From assembly GCA_037975125.1 (NCBI GenBank), contig CM075857.1:46257672-46321671 (forward strand): a stretch of DNA of 64,000 bases, in the 5' to 3' direction. This document shows positions 38,419 to 51,938 of this stretch, in pieces (position 1 is the stretch's first letter; each line of letters begins with the position of its first letter). This stretch comes from Latrodectus hesperus. Its lineage: Eukaryota; Arthropoda; Arachnida; Araneae; Theridiidae. The notes below the pieces were generated by a model. That model made no database searches and was not told the DNA's origin. It saw nothing but the letters and a program-made list of their open reading frames with translations. Both the position numbers and the translations under genes were made by a program.

Positions 38419-40275
38419 ATTTTACTGCAAGAGCTAGCTTTTAAAAGAAGTGGAATATACTTAAATGAGCTTGTATAGACAGCTTAATTTAGACTGTGAT
38501 TAAGAATTTATTTCATTAAAGAAATTGATATAGTCATATTTCGTTTCTATATTTTTAATTAGTTTTGATTATATTTAAATATTAAAAGAATTTTGTTATT
38601 TTTGACAGTTGGCTGTGAGAAATGTGAAAATAAGCATTAATGTATTGATATAGACTAAGCATTTTTAATTTACAATTTCCAAGGGAAAAAAAAGATAGCA
38701 CTTAAATTCTAAACTTACTACATTCATTTTAAAAATCTGATAATTTTTTTTAAATTAATGATAGAATCAAAAAAATTTACAGTGTGAAAATATAATCTAA
38801 ATATTTCGAATATAGATTATTTTTGCAAAAAATGTTTAGATTTGATCAATTTTAAAGTACTTTTTTATTTTGTTTAAATATTATTATATATATAATTTAG
38901 CTATTTAAATGAAGCATAAGGTAACGTAATTGTTTTTTAAATAAGTATATTATTTCTTTAAGAACACACCCTATTAGGTCTAAAATTTATTTTGAAAATA
39001 AAGAGCTTTTATCAATAGAACATTAAAAATTGATTGAATTGCCTAAATCAGTGATTCTTAAATGTATGTTACTTTTTGATGGATCTCAAGCTAATATTCA
39101 ATAAATTGTCAAAGTCTTTATTTATAAAAGTTCATTTAATTGTGCTAATAAGCATCAAAAACTTGTAAGAGAAATGGTTTGATTTCAATTTTAGTCCAAT
39201 TTTTACATTATTATTTTGATACGCTTAACAAATGTTTTGTACATAAATTATTTGATATAAGTTTCTAGATACTGAAATTTTGAATTTTTAATTACCTAGA
39301 AAAGCTGTTGAGATATATTAAGAGTACACTTTAAGGAGTATGACAAAAAGCAGATATTAATGTAGAAAAGAATCGAATTTTATATGAATTTTAATAGTTG
39401 AAACAGGCGTATTTGTATGCTCAAAACAAATTTATGTCACTTTTACAAGATGTTTGCATTCTTTAAATTCTTATTTCTATAAGTTTGATTTTTAGCACAC
39501 AGTGTTGTTCAGACATTTAAAATATTTATTTTTGCACATGAAAATAAGTAGTAATATTGTAATTTAAATTGTAAGTAACTGAAAAATTCTTATCATCAAA
39601 AGTAGCTGTAAAATAATTTATATTTTATATGTTTTGTATTAAATACATTTTGCTCAGCTTAGCTTTGTTATTATTTTTTTTAACTCAGAATTAGCTTTCC
39701 CTCTACAAATATTTAATACCTAATAATAAATTTATTATAAAGCTGCACATTTCAATAACAAACTCAGAATGTGCTGAATTGTAATTGTGTATTTACATCA
39801 AATTGAAGTTTATAATGGATTATAATAGGGATTTGCCCAGTAATCATATTGATATTGAAGTTAAAATTAATCAATTACATTTTGCATAGGAGTAAGTAGA
39901 ATGCTAAATATTTTCTCTTAAAATAAGGACCACAACAATTAAAATCTAGAAACAGGTTTTACAGATTATATTACAAAAGCAAAATTATTACTAGTTAAAT
40001 GATTGTTGCTATAAATTAGCTCTGTTTATATATTTTTTGCCATATTGATTTATTTTTTCATGCATTTCTATTAAGTTCTCAAACGAAATTATAAAAATTA
40101 AATTATCTGTTCATTTTAAGATTATTATTTGTGAATAAATTATTTTAAAAAACTAAAAAATTTCATAATCTATTTATAGTTATCACATACATTACAATGC
40201 ATCTTTATTTTAATATATTTTCAAGGAATTGTGAAGTTGAAAATATGAAAGCAAAATATTGCAAATTTCATCTGA

Positions 40276-40310
<35 letters not shown>

Positions 40311-40541
40311 AAACAAGAAATCGTTTTTAAATATTATTCAAATAATACAATATTGTGTGTTCAATCAATAATTTAAATCATTGAAAAAAGTAATATCTTA
40401 TATTATAGTACATAAAAAATGTATCACATTTTTATAAAATAAGATCGTAACATTTTATCAAATGTATCCATCCTTGCAAAGTTTTTTCTTCTAATGAATT
40501 TTTTTTTAAGTTTCAATCATCAGATTTGTGAACTTATTTAA
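38419..40541. other. Intergenic spacer between convergent UQCC6 and MRPL45, with (TA)n
   Basis: It holds the 3' UTRs of both convergent genes. AATAAA at about 38996 is a candidate poly(A) signal for the plus-strand gene. A TA repeat of about 14 units lies at 40278-40306. No other gene or element was recognised. Confidence 0.5.
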
Positions 40542-43500
40542 TTAAATTCTTATATCAGGCATCCAATCAGGAATAATTTTTCCATGAATTTTCCAAGATC
40601 CATGAGGAACTGTTAAATGTTTTTCTAAAATAACATATTCTAAGACATCTTTCACAGTGTCTTCACTACCATGTATAAGGCGTCCAAATCGATCATATAC
40701 AGCCAGTGTCTGTCTGGAATATAAACGCAGTGTAACTTGCGCAAATATATTTGATTTAGATATCATTTCTTGGCAACGAATATGAACAATTCTGGGTGGT
40801 TCCAAAGATTGTATGTAATTCCATCTAATTGTTCTTAATCTTGTACTTTCCATCATTTCCTAAAATGCAAAGCAATTTATATACTTCTGATAAATAATTC
40901 CTAACTTTGATTTTTCACGCATGTTATTTTATAAGCCATACAACATTATTTAATGTTAATTAAAATAAACAATAACAACTGTATGCAACAACTTAAACTA
41001 CCTGCTTTTAAACTAACATCACTGATAATAATTTTGATTGTTTATGAAACAAATACTTTTAAATTTTGATTAGAAATGTATTGTAAACATATTTATAAAA
41101 CTTTAGTCTTTTTTAATAAAGCTTATCAAGATTAATTATTATTGAAATATAACATACAAATAATATTTATGTTCCACACTTAACACAATTTTTATTGTTA
41201 TTGGAAAAAGTTTTAAAAACCAGTATTCATTTCCTCAATTGAAATATACCTGTATTAAATCATCAAAATTTTATCAATCAACTTCTCAAAAATAAATTGA
41301 ATTTTAATACATCTTCAAACATCATTTATTTAAAAAATACAAAAATGCATTAAATATTTGAGGACTACTCAAAATTAATATATTAGAAATCAATTTAATT
41401 ATTATTTTTGCAAACTAAAACAGAAAATCACATGTGCTTAAAATTACATATTTCTTAAAAATTCAACTTATTACTTAAATTTTTGTTTACTTTAAAAAAT
41501 TAATAAATTATAATTTGCTTACTGCAAAAGCTCTTTCAGTGACCAAATCATGTAATTTTTCTTCATCTTTACTGAAATAAAAAGTAAACAATTATAAAGA
41601 TTAAAATTTTTCTCATAGTTTATTGCTTTATTAGAAAATAAATAGAATATAAAATGAAAAAACTTACTCTGCTAACGTTTTTTGAGCTTCTATGTATAAA
41701 TCTTTACCTTTTTCAGCAACAGTTAGAATATCAAATTCATTATCTAAATTTTTTATTTGTTTAAAGGCTAAATAAGATTTTCCCTTTATTATATTATCAT
41801 TACTCAGATCTTTGGTTTTCTGAAAAAATAATAATTATATAATATCCCAAATTACTAAATATTGCAATATTATTTAAATTCTGAAATGTAAAATGTGTTG
41901 AGTTCTAAATTTATGGTTCGCCACAAATTTTGGATTCTGCAAATGAACAACAGATCTTTATTATGTGAAACTAAGAAGTATAAAACTAAAAAATAAAACT
42001 TTTTTTTCATATTATTCTTTAAAACCTCTTTTATATATACAAAGGAAATATGTATTTGTGGAAAAACATATTAGAAATGTCTAAAAATATGTGTGACATA
42101 AATATCTCAATTTAATTGTTATTGATTTTATATAACTATATTAATTTGGTTTCTTCTTAAATGATTAATAACAGCTCAATGGCCAATCTCCCATACTTAA
42201 ATTCAGAACTTTTTTCCTGGAGAAAATTCTGCACAATTATAATAATTTTTCACAAAATATTGAGCAAATTTATGTTTAAGAATTTTCTAGGTCAAATTAA
42301 AAAAATATTTATTTTTTAAACTCAGTTTTTTTTAACATACTTTATTATACAAGAAACCAAAAAATTTATTCAAAATGTAAGAAATTAAATAACAAAAATG
42401 CACTTAGATTTTCATGCAAATATTAAAGCTTGAATGAAATTCCACCAAATGAAATTAATTTGAGTTAAAAATTCAAGGGGGGAACCCTAAACATCTGATT
42501 TCCATTCATTAACATTTGATATTGCTTCTCAGTTTTATATACATATATATATGTATATATGTATATATAACAGAAATTTTTCAAATTATTTGAATTTTTC
42601 TTTCTTTTATAAAACTTTAAATGGCCAATTTATTTTGCTTCTCTTCAATTCAAATTACTGCTTAATTTATTTCTTGCCTAATTTGTTTCTAAACATTTAA
42701 TACTTCCAGATTTAATTTCAACTTAATGTGGTAGGTGACTTTTAATTATCAGTATGAAACATTAAATTGCATAAAAACTGAAATACAATATAAAACATTC
42801 TTTAATTTTTTGACATTCTTTCTATTCATGTTAATTTTAATACAAATAATGAAATAAAAGATTTGAAACACATAAATTTTAAAAAAATTATCACAATAAA
42901 TATCTTCAAAATTTTTGAATTATTTTTTAATTCTGTAAGTGTTTTCTAATTTTCCTATTATAATCAAAGTACAATTTATTCTTATTTGTGCAAATATTTT
43001 CAAACCAAATTAAAATTTTACATAACGAGACTAAACACTTGACAGTTCAATTTAGTAATGAATGTCTTTTGTTATATTAAAAATACTGTGTATTTTTTTT
43101 TAATCTACACTTTTTACTATATTAGAAAATGACCAAATCATAAAAAAAAACAGTCTAACTTTAGAGTTTTCCTGAAAATTTTAATAAATTGGCAGATATG
43201 AGTTAATTTATTTAGTTATAATGAACAAAAACAGCTCATCTAAAATAATTTTCGATTAATAAATAATATGAAAAAGGACATGTATTATATCATGAAAACT
43301 GCGAAACAGAATGGCATAATTTAATTTTCTAAACACATCAAAATATAATTAATTAATTAATTTTTTTAACTCTAATAAATAATATGGACTCAAATATACA
43401 TGTATTTCTGAATACCCTCCAGATGAAAATATACCTATTATCAGGATAAAAAGAAAAATAGCACTGAACAAAGAAAAGAATGTTGAACTATTCATTTCTC

Positions 43501-46500
43501 CTTCAATTGACATAAGGTTAATTACTCTTTGCATGTGCATCAGTGCCTTGCTGTTAATGTGGCAGACACCAATGGTGGGAAAGCATACAGCCCTGCAGCG
43601 TAAAGGTGATTTTGGACAGTTTGTGTCAAAACTGTGGCACTAGTCATCAAGTGAAAGTGTTGTTGAAGAAGAATGACATTCATATTTCAGTGTCTCTGAG
43701 CCATTGACATTAAGCAGTAGACTATGTTGACATTGTTGCATGTCTACAACTTTGCCCTGATCATCAAACTACATTTCTAGTCTCTAAAAAATGGTTCCAG
43801 ATCCTGGATATCATGCTATGGGAAACTTCAAAGGGTTTCACTACTTTAGATTGTATACTTCTATAAGACCAACTACTCTCCAAGCTTTTGATTCAGTTAA
43901 ATGACTTTATTGAGACAGCACACTTATCAAAAACAATGAGCTTAATGAATGTCAATCATTTTTTCCTACTTTGTCTTACATTAAGCTGAAAGCCAAAACT
44001 CATTTGTTACTATTAAAGCATCATGTTTATCATCAAGCTAAAAATTTGCATACTGCATAGTTTAAAAATAAATATTTGTAGTAGTAACTTTCTTCTTGTT
44101 TTATGCAAAAAAAGCTTATAACATTAATTTATAAAAGACAATATTCTTTAACTGTTTTGAGCAATATATTTAACATAACAGCTTACAAAAAATAGCCCAA
44201 ACCAAGAGTATCAACAAAGTCTACTGACATTATGGGTATTAAACCCCAGTTAAAACCTACCTTATAAAGACCTGGAATCCCATATTCACGAGCTACTTCT
44301 CCCACCCATACCCCCTCTATCCAGCAAACTCTTCTGATTGCTTCTTCAGTGAATAAGGAGAATTTTCAGATCTCATACTGCTAATTAATGAAATTAAAGA
44401 TAATTTTAAAGGAATTTCTATTATAAAAAAGCTATTAAGCGAACTCAAAGATATTAAGTCCCCTATGGACAAGTTATTTGAATTAACATCCTACTTTCAG
44501 GATATTGAAAAATAAATGTCACTTAAGTATTTAAAATATTTTTTCTTAATTATTTTAAATCTAAAACTTAAATTACTTTTTAATATTTAACTTCAATATT
44601 TAAACTTAAAATTAATGTAAAGTTAAAGTCTTTTTTCTTTTCATCTTTAACTCTAGAATTTTTTCCCTTAGCTCCTCTCCCTAAATTTTTTCCACCAATA
44701 ATATGCCAGTTAGTTCAGCTATAATTTACCATCCAGGTGCAGTTCCAGTCGAGGGTGAGGTCTTTCGGACCTAGATACCTTGTAAAATCAAGCGCAGCCC
44801 GCCGAAGTTGTCCTTACAAGAAATAGTTTACATTTTAAAAAATTTCATTTTGAATTATTTTAAGGATATGGAACTATCTATTTAAATCAATTCAGGTCAT
44901 TTTATGCCTATCATAAAACCCTTATCCATTTCATTTATCATTCCATCCACTGTATAATTTCTGACTTCTGCAAGTTGTTGTTACACCAGCATGCTTCTCC
45001 GTATCTAGCTGACTTGGGCTCTACTAGTTAGATATAAGCAGCTGGGTGGAGTCTTTGTGATTTTGAAGCAGGGACCAAGCAGAAGACCCCCAATACTTAG
45101 CTTGCCACTCCCAGAGGTGTCATTTCTTTTTGAGTACATTGACTTCAAGTAGGTACCCTATTCTTCTTCAGAGATCACAAAAGGTGAAAATTGTGGTAAA
45201 TTCATAAAAGCTGATAAGCTTGTATTTTCATCCCTGCAGTTTGGATCTAATGCAAATAATAATATTGAGAATTAAATTTTTTATTAAGTATGCAATTGCT
45301 ACTTGATAAATTTTTCAGACAGGCTTTTCATAAAATTATATCCACAAATAATTCATTTTTCTTAAAATTACAGCATTTTATAAGTAGATATATAAACACT
45401 GCTTATATACATACACAGCTGTGCAGGCGAGCCTTGAATTGTACTTCAAGGTTAACAGGTTTGAAATCTTCACCTTTCATCAAACTTAAATCAACACATG
45501 ATCAGATGATGAGACTTCAAAATTTAAAAGGTGCTTTTCAACCAACAAAATGGAAAACGTTTCTTTGCATTCAAAGTTAATGTCTGCATTTCAACAATCA
45601 TAGTTTTAGGAGATTCATTGATATCATAATAGCCCTTCATAATAAAATTTTCAATTATTTCATTAAAAATCTGAAAGAAATATTATGCAGAACTATGCAA
45701 TTCATGAATAATAGTCTCATCTGGTTCAAAATCCTCATCTACTATCAATAGAGAATTATTTTCTTAATGGAAAATTTTTCTTATGCAATCTTTTAATCTA
45801 CCCATTGTTGAGTAAATATAGAATAAATAGCTTATTAATTAACAAATACTAATTCCATTTTCATTTATAAGATCTTAGATTTTGGAATATATATTTTTGT
45901 AGTTGACACATATTTTCTCTTTTAGGAAATGTGTGAACAGAAATAAGTTTACTCTGATCATCAAATCTTTAACCAAATTATAATTTTATGGCCATATTTA
46001 TTTGGAATTTCATCAATATATAATGGAAAAAATACAATTTAATTAGTTAACCAAAGATTTCCTCTTGCTTTTAGCTATGTCACTGAGTTGTTACGTATAG
46101 TGTACAGGCTTTTCTTTTTTCTTACTCTAGAAAAAGTGAATTAATCATTAGCTAATGTCTAAATAAACTCAATACTTAGTTAAGGAGTTAAAGTAAAAGC
46201 AAGTATCATCATACAAAATGCTTCATATTAAAAAAAAATTACAATTAATAAGCTTGCTCCAGGAAAAACAAGATGAAAAGACCCATTTTGGTATTTGGAT
46301 AATGATTTCTTTCTACATTCAGTGTAATTTATCTTTCTAAAGAATAAAAAGTATAACCTGACAATCACTTTTAATTTTTTAACCACTCATTATGCAGATA
46401 TCCGCACACATTTTTTTGAAGTATCAATTTCCAAAATTTTTTATGCTTATAGCAATATCAAAAAAGTTTATTGATTTCAATGATTTATAAAACTATTTCA

Positions 46501-49500
46501 GTATTTTTCATTTACAGTTAGCATAGAAATATAATATTTTTTATTTCCAGCAGCACTAATAGTAGCAGATATGCTTTTGGAACTTTACTAACTTAAGAGC
46601 AAAACTAGTTTTTATATATTTCAACAGATGACATCACAACTAGTCAAATCACAATAGTTTTCAGATTGTGTGATGAGGAATATCTACATGTTTATCTTAT
46701 CTACTGTGATAAATTAACTCTATAGATTAGTTAATTTCAGATACAACTGGTTTATAATCATTTTAACTGAATTATTTTTATACTATTGATAGATGAAAAA
46801 ATTTAGCTAATAAAAAATTTCTCTTAAAACACAATTTTTGAATTAAAATCTCAAATTTGAAAATTTTCAAAGGATGCAAATCCAGGCTTGGACAGAAAAG
46901 TGGATCTCCTGTTAAATTGAAATGCCTTAATGTTTTGGTATTCCATTCAACTCTCATTTTATTGCCAGAATAGAATAATTATTGGAAAATATATTACGCA
47001 AATTACATTTCTAAAATTTTGTCTTCTATTTTGCCTACATTGTTAAAATGAGAAAGAAATTTAAAAAAAAATAAATTAACATTCATTAAACATTAGCTCT
47101 AGCTTACAAATTTTATTTTATAAAATGCAGGTAAACAATTCAACTACTAGGCAAAATGTTGAAATTAAAATCTTTCATTGAATAAAATATAGAATTTACA
47201 AAATTATAATAAAGATTTTAAAGTATTTAAAAGAAATTTAAAATTAATTACAATATCTTAAGTTAATAAAAGAAAATTTTGTTTCCCACATTTTTTAATC
47301 AGCAAATTTTAAATATGGTTTATAGGCTAAATATTAATCAAATATACTTTTTATCTATTAAAGAAAAAGATACCTTTTTAGTTATAAATGATACAATCCC
47401 ATCGCCTTTAGGTGGCATATATGGATCTGCAATATTATCTGTAATATAAATTAATTACTTAACAATTGTAAAAAAGGTAACCTAAAATATTTTGAAAGTA
47501 TTCAATTTAAATCTTGTATGAAAGAAACTAATTATTAATTGAAAACAAATTAAAAAATTTTCCAATGTATATTGATTTGTTGGGAAAGATGTAATACTCA
47601 TACTCATGATTGTTGAATTTTTTTTCTTAAGCATACATGAGTTCTATATAATTGTATTTCTGACGATTAAAAGTCATGAGATCAATATGACCATTTAATA
47701 GAAATGGAAGAAAGTGTTGTATTAAAGAATTCAGTAATACTTGTGAAACACTAATACATTGAAGAATTATTCGAAGCATTAAATAAAAAATGAAGACATT
47801 AAATTAATAAGATATTTGCATTTATATTTTGCTATAATACTCATGTATTTACTTAGGAAGTAAACATATCAGTAGAGTAAGTATTAGATTTTTCATATGA
47901 TTAAATACTGAAAATATAACACCCAGACAAATGTGAGAGAGAGAAGAACAGCATATATATTCAAAAAGAAAGAACTTTTAGAACTGAGGAAGATTCTTTA
48001 TACTGGTTTATTTATTATATAATTTAACGAAATTCTTGACTTTAAGTATGGTCTTTTAAAATTTTTTTACTACATGAAATATTTCCTGTACAATATTCAA
48101 ACATTTATAACACCTTACAGTAAAATTAGTTTCATTATAATATTGTTATATTAGGTTTAATGTTTAGATAAGGACTTGAAAAAATTTTTTCATAGAAATT
48201 TGTAAAAGCAAGAATTTTGAATTTTAATTTCTGAAAATAAAATACTCAAAATGAAGTAAAATATTATTTATCCAATAAATCAGTTAATGTATTTCTCACT
48301 TCATAAATTTATTAAAGAAATACAATCACAAAACATTTTTTAATATGAAAAAATAGAAAAAAATGCAAAAGGGTGACCACATAACTAGGCATGCTTTGCT
48401 CCCCAGGGCCCTTGATCAAGAAAATAGATATGAGTACTGTGGATCTTGTACTCATGGGAGCTGTCCTGCCACTGAGTTTAATTAGTTTTTAAATAAAAAA
48501 TTAAGTTTTCTTCTATTTTCTTCAAATTTTTAAATACTTGAAAGAATACATGAAAAATTAGCCTTTACTATTAATATGTAAGGCCATAAAAATATTCATT
48601 ACTTAAAACTGAAACAGTATCACTAAAAAAAATTAAAGTTAAGCTTTTTAAAGTAAGAAAGAAAGTTCAGAAAATTAAAAAATTTTTATATAAATTGTCA
48701 CTGGAACTTGACTTTACTTCCTATAAGACTTTAATTATTTTTAGTGATTTAATTAAAATTCATTTCATATACCTATTAAATAATAAATGATTTAAGTATA
48801 AAGTATTTTGTTTGATACAGTTCTAATGAACTATTAAAATTCTTTCATTAAAATAACACCTTTTTACATTTAAAAACCAGGCTCATTATAATACCAGATT
48901 TAATGAAAGGATTCCATTATAAAAACAAAAACATTTTTTTAATTTACAAGAAAAATATTTTTATTTATAAAGAAGTAAAAAAATAACATGTTTATTTATT
49001 TTATTAGTATATGTATACAATTTATATGAAGAATAGTCTGGTATGTAATAAATTATAGCTATAATACATTATAGTTTTAGTGGCAAGGAACATATCATAA
49101 TTGAGTGATAAAATATAATTTTATCACTCAATTATGAAAACTAACAAGAAAACAAACAGCTCAGAAATTTACATTTTATGAAGTGTAAATTTATGCTAAT
49201 ATTAATTTAACTAACCAATTTAACCTCAATAATATGAAAATAATTCAACTTCACATAAAGATGTTTGAGATAAGCCTGGTTGCTTAAATTCTACCTTATT
49301 TTTTAGTTTATATCAATTAATTAAAAACATTTTGGAACAATATGTTACATAAAATATTACATAGAAATAAGGTCTTAAATCTCTCTTTCTCTCATGCACA
49401 CACGCGCACACACAAATGTATATATATATATATGTACATACATACATACATTAAACTATAATGCAGCAGTTATTATAATTTGGAATATATAATTTCTTAT

Positions 49501-51938
49501 ATTGTTTTATAATTTAATTTTTTTAAATTTAATTCAAACTTATTGCATACTTGTGCAACTAATGTACATAGGCTTTTCCTTCCACTTTTTATTAGGAGCT
49601 ACACCTTTTTCTTTTAACTGAGATCTAATTTCTTCCAATGATAATTTATCATCCAAGTATTGTACTTCAGAATCATCAGGCAATATTACTTTCAAAACCT
49701 ATTACAAATACAAAAGACACTCAATAAAAAGTAATGAAATTTTAAAAAGTTTACTCAAATTCTATGTAATAAAAGCATAAAATAATGCTTTGATACAATT
49801 ATAAAAAATTATATCTGTAGCAATTATATCAAGTTTTACTATAGATCATTTAGAATCTTAAATGAATATTTAATTTCTTAATTTGTTATAAATCTAAATT
49901 ATATCTAACATTCGTTTTAAAAATCGGAGATTCTGTCGATCCTTTCTTAAAAAACAATAATTTCTCAAACTTTTCTATAGTTAACAGTTAATATTCTTTA
50001 ATATTAGTTTAGTAAAAATTAAATTTTCTAAAAATATTTTGTAATAAGAGAAACAAAAATAGTCAATAAAACATAAATGAAATATCACAAAATCAGGTTC
50101 CAGTAACATTTTAAACAAAAACTTATGAACCAGTTAATTACACTCACATTTAAGATTAAAAGACTGTTCTGTTATTTCAAATGCACTTTTAAATCACTAT
50201 TACTACTAATAATAATAACAATGAAATATGTTCATAAAAATAGGATTCTAATTTATTAATTACACACAGACAAGAGCACTTAAATAACAGTGAATATATT
50301 TTATAACAAATTTTTAATAAATTAATGATGAATAAACAAAATTTAAAAAAAGTAATCCAATAAACAGCGACACATTCTCAAAAATAGACTTATATTGAAA
50401 TTCATATTTTGAATGATGGAAATTAATTCAGGCAAGTAAAATAAAATTTTAATTTTAAATGAGTTTGAACTAACAAGTGATTAAAATAAAATGGAATATT
50501 TAATGAGATTATATACTTATCATATAAATATTTGTACATATACATAAAACAAAACTTATAAGGTAAAATAAGAAAACATTACTATTCTAAATTTAATATA
50601 TTGGCAGTACTAAAAGTCTATATAGTTATTAAAATATTATTCTAGTACTATTATAGTTTATTAAAAAAATGGATTTATATTACAGTTTATTAAAATATGG
50701 ACTATGCTCACGGAAGAAATATTTTTCATCTTATAATAATACACACATTATTATGTACTAGCAAATTTACATGCATTTAGCTCCTAAAAAATTGTAAGTG
50801 TTAATGAGAATGACTACTGACTGATTTCATATGAAATACATATTACATAAAACATTGAATAATGTCAGTTAAAAGATACATGAAAAGTGTAGTAAGTTTT
50901 AATTAAAAGAAACTGAGAATTAATTAAAATCAGGAAAGAGACAAGATATATAAACAAGAATGAATGGCTTTTTCTTTAATATGAGTTGCTTAATTCTCTA
51001 ATGAGGATATAAATCAATATATTACATATCTTGAGAAATCATCTGACTGTATTCTTTAATCTGAATCCTTTTAATGTAACTGAATTGGAGCAAGAATCTT
51101 TATTATTTACTCCAAGATATTCTGCCTAACTGGTAGAATCCAACTCTAGGGTAAATGCAGGTAAGTAAGCTGGTGCAACAAGATATTCTTATTAAAGATG
51201 AAGAGTTTTCAATATTCTACAATCTCTTAAAGTAAATCCCATTAATAAAAGAGCCACAATTAAAATGGGAGATGAATATTTTATTTCTGCATAGTACAAG
51301 ACAAAACTTTTTAAAGTTTCCTCCTATGTGAAATATGAATACAATTTATTCCTAGTAAAATTTCTTCCAGAAAAAATGTTACTGGAAACATATTCAAAAA
51401 TAACTTTACACTGTTAAGGTATCTACACAATATCTTAAAATCATTCTCTATCTTTATTATTAGAGATATAATTTAATTTGTTATTTACAATTATATAGTC
51501 TTGTTGAAAATTAAACTATTTATGTTAGAATTTTTATTTATTAATTTTTTTTACTGAGATTATTTTTAGTTTTAGATTATTTAAAAAAAATGTTTACCTT
51601 ACCTTTGCTAATTTACTCTTACCTTTAATAATTTGATATTTGAGTTGCTGCTCTGTTTTTTTCATTGATTTATAAATGGAAAACATAATTATTATGAAAA
51701 TATAGATGTTACATTTTTAAATGCAATTGTAAAGCAACGATGAGCCTTTTATATTTAATAAAATTTGATAGGTTTTCAAAATATTGCAATGAATATAATT
51801 GAATAAGTTTCTTACTTTTGGTGGTTTTTCCCTTTGAAGTTGCCGAGTCAAATGCTTTTCACGAGTCTGAAAATTGGCAATTTTCAAAGAAGTGGAAGTT
51901 GTTTTTAAAACTAAATTTTCAACAAATAGTACATTATT
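40542..51938 (-). CDS. MRPL45: Mitochondrial ribosomal protein mL45 (MRPL45), 5' end incomplete
   Basis: Six coding exons on the minus strand, in transcript order: 51938-51816, 49698-49551, 47438-47374, 41819-41668, 41571-41523, 40859-40542. All have GT-AG borders and compatible phases, giving 284 codons plus stop (TAA). Family features in order are a basic N-terminal region, EKPMYISCT, a MPPKGDG loop, and then the Tim44-like fold with KGKDLYIEAQ, LHDLVTERAF, IRWNYIQSLEPP, QTLAVYDRFGRL and VLEYVILEKHL, ending GSWKIHGKIIPDW. mL45 sits near the exit tunnel of the mitochondrial large ribosomal subunit and helps anchor the ribosome to the inner membrane. The first exon here has no ATG in frame, so at least one 5' exon is missing. 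A 65-nt candidate at 62522-62458 does not match in phase. Introns of about 2.1, 2.1 and 5.6 kb are AT-rich and hold transposon debris. Confidence 0.9.
43540..44166 (-). mobile_element. 5' fragment of the same Tc1-like lineage as 36447-37927
   Basis: Read on the minus strand, the end near 44166 (TTGCTCAAAACAGTTAAAG) aligns with the left end of the relic at 36447. The following sequence keeps matching in order, including ATATTGT, ATAAAAGA and GACACAAACTGTC, down to an AACAGCAAG motif near 43550. The downstream half with the catalytic DNSRPH-type region is absent, so this copy is truncated. It lies in the large MRPL45 intron, antisense to the other copy. Confidence 0.75.
44356..44514 (+). pseudogene. 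Short coding-like frame, possibly the end of a LINE ORF1
   Basis: A frame of about 50 codons ending at TAA, with an amphipathic, charged C-terminal stretch (LLINEIKDNF, LLSELKDIK, MDKLFELTSYF). The style resembles the C-terminal tail of jockey-type LINE ORF1 proteins. No zinc knuckles or upstream ORF1 sequence can be read, so this is a weak call. Confidence 0.25.
48361..48480 (+). mobile_element. SINE-like fragment related to that at 31320
   Basis: It shares TCAAGAAAATAGATATG (48416-48432) with the SINE body at 31381-31397 in inverted orientation. Right after the motif both copies have a short stem, but of different sequence: ATGAGTAC/GTACTCAT here. No tRNA-like head can be read. It lies in an MRPL45 intron. 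Confidence 0.4.
49096..49136. repeat. Perfect 19-bp inverted repeat with 3-base loop
   Basis: Arms 49096-49114 and 49118-49136 are exact inverse complements (CATAATTGAGTGATAAAAT and its complement). It lies in an MRPL45 intron, about 415 bases from exon 49551-49698. Confidence 0.95.

Larger units (their letters stand above)
41820..47373 (-). other. 5.6-kb MRPL45 intron
   Basis: Apart from the Tc1 fragment (43540-44166) and the short frame at 44356-44514, the intron is AT-rich with no exon seen. Two GC-richer patches, about 44725-44825 and 44990-45180, stand out and look like old repeats of a class I cannot name. The frame at 45290-45580 has no family support. Confidence 0.5.

Noticed and set aside
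45290..45580. 96-codon plus-strand frame in an MRPL45 intron
   Set aside because: No recognisable family, no splice borders, and no transposon motif. Its length is not remarkable for a window of this size.
49385..49450. CRISPR-like or satellite array from CA, TA and CATA runs
   Set aside because: Simple-sequence microsatellites without spacers.
51598..51650. Possible extra MRPL45 exon on the minus strand (EQQLKYQIIK-like frame with a GTAAG donor)
   Set aside because: The flanking exons 51938-51816 and 49698-49551 already join in phase 0 and give a family-like sequence. This piece has a weak acceptor and adds nothing recognisable.
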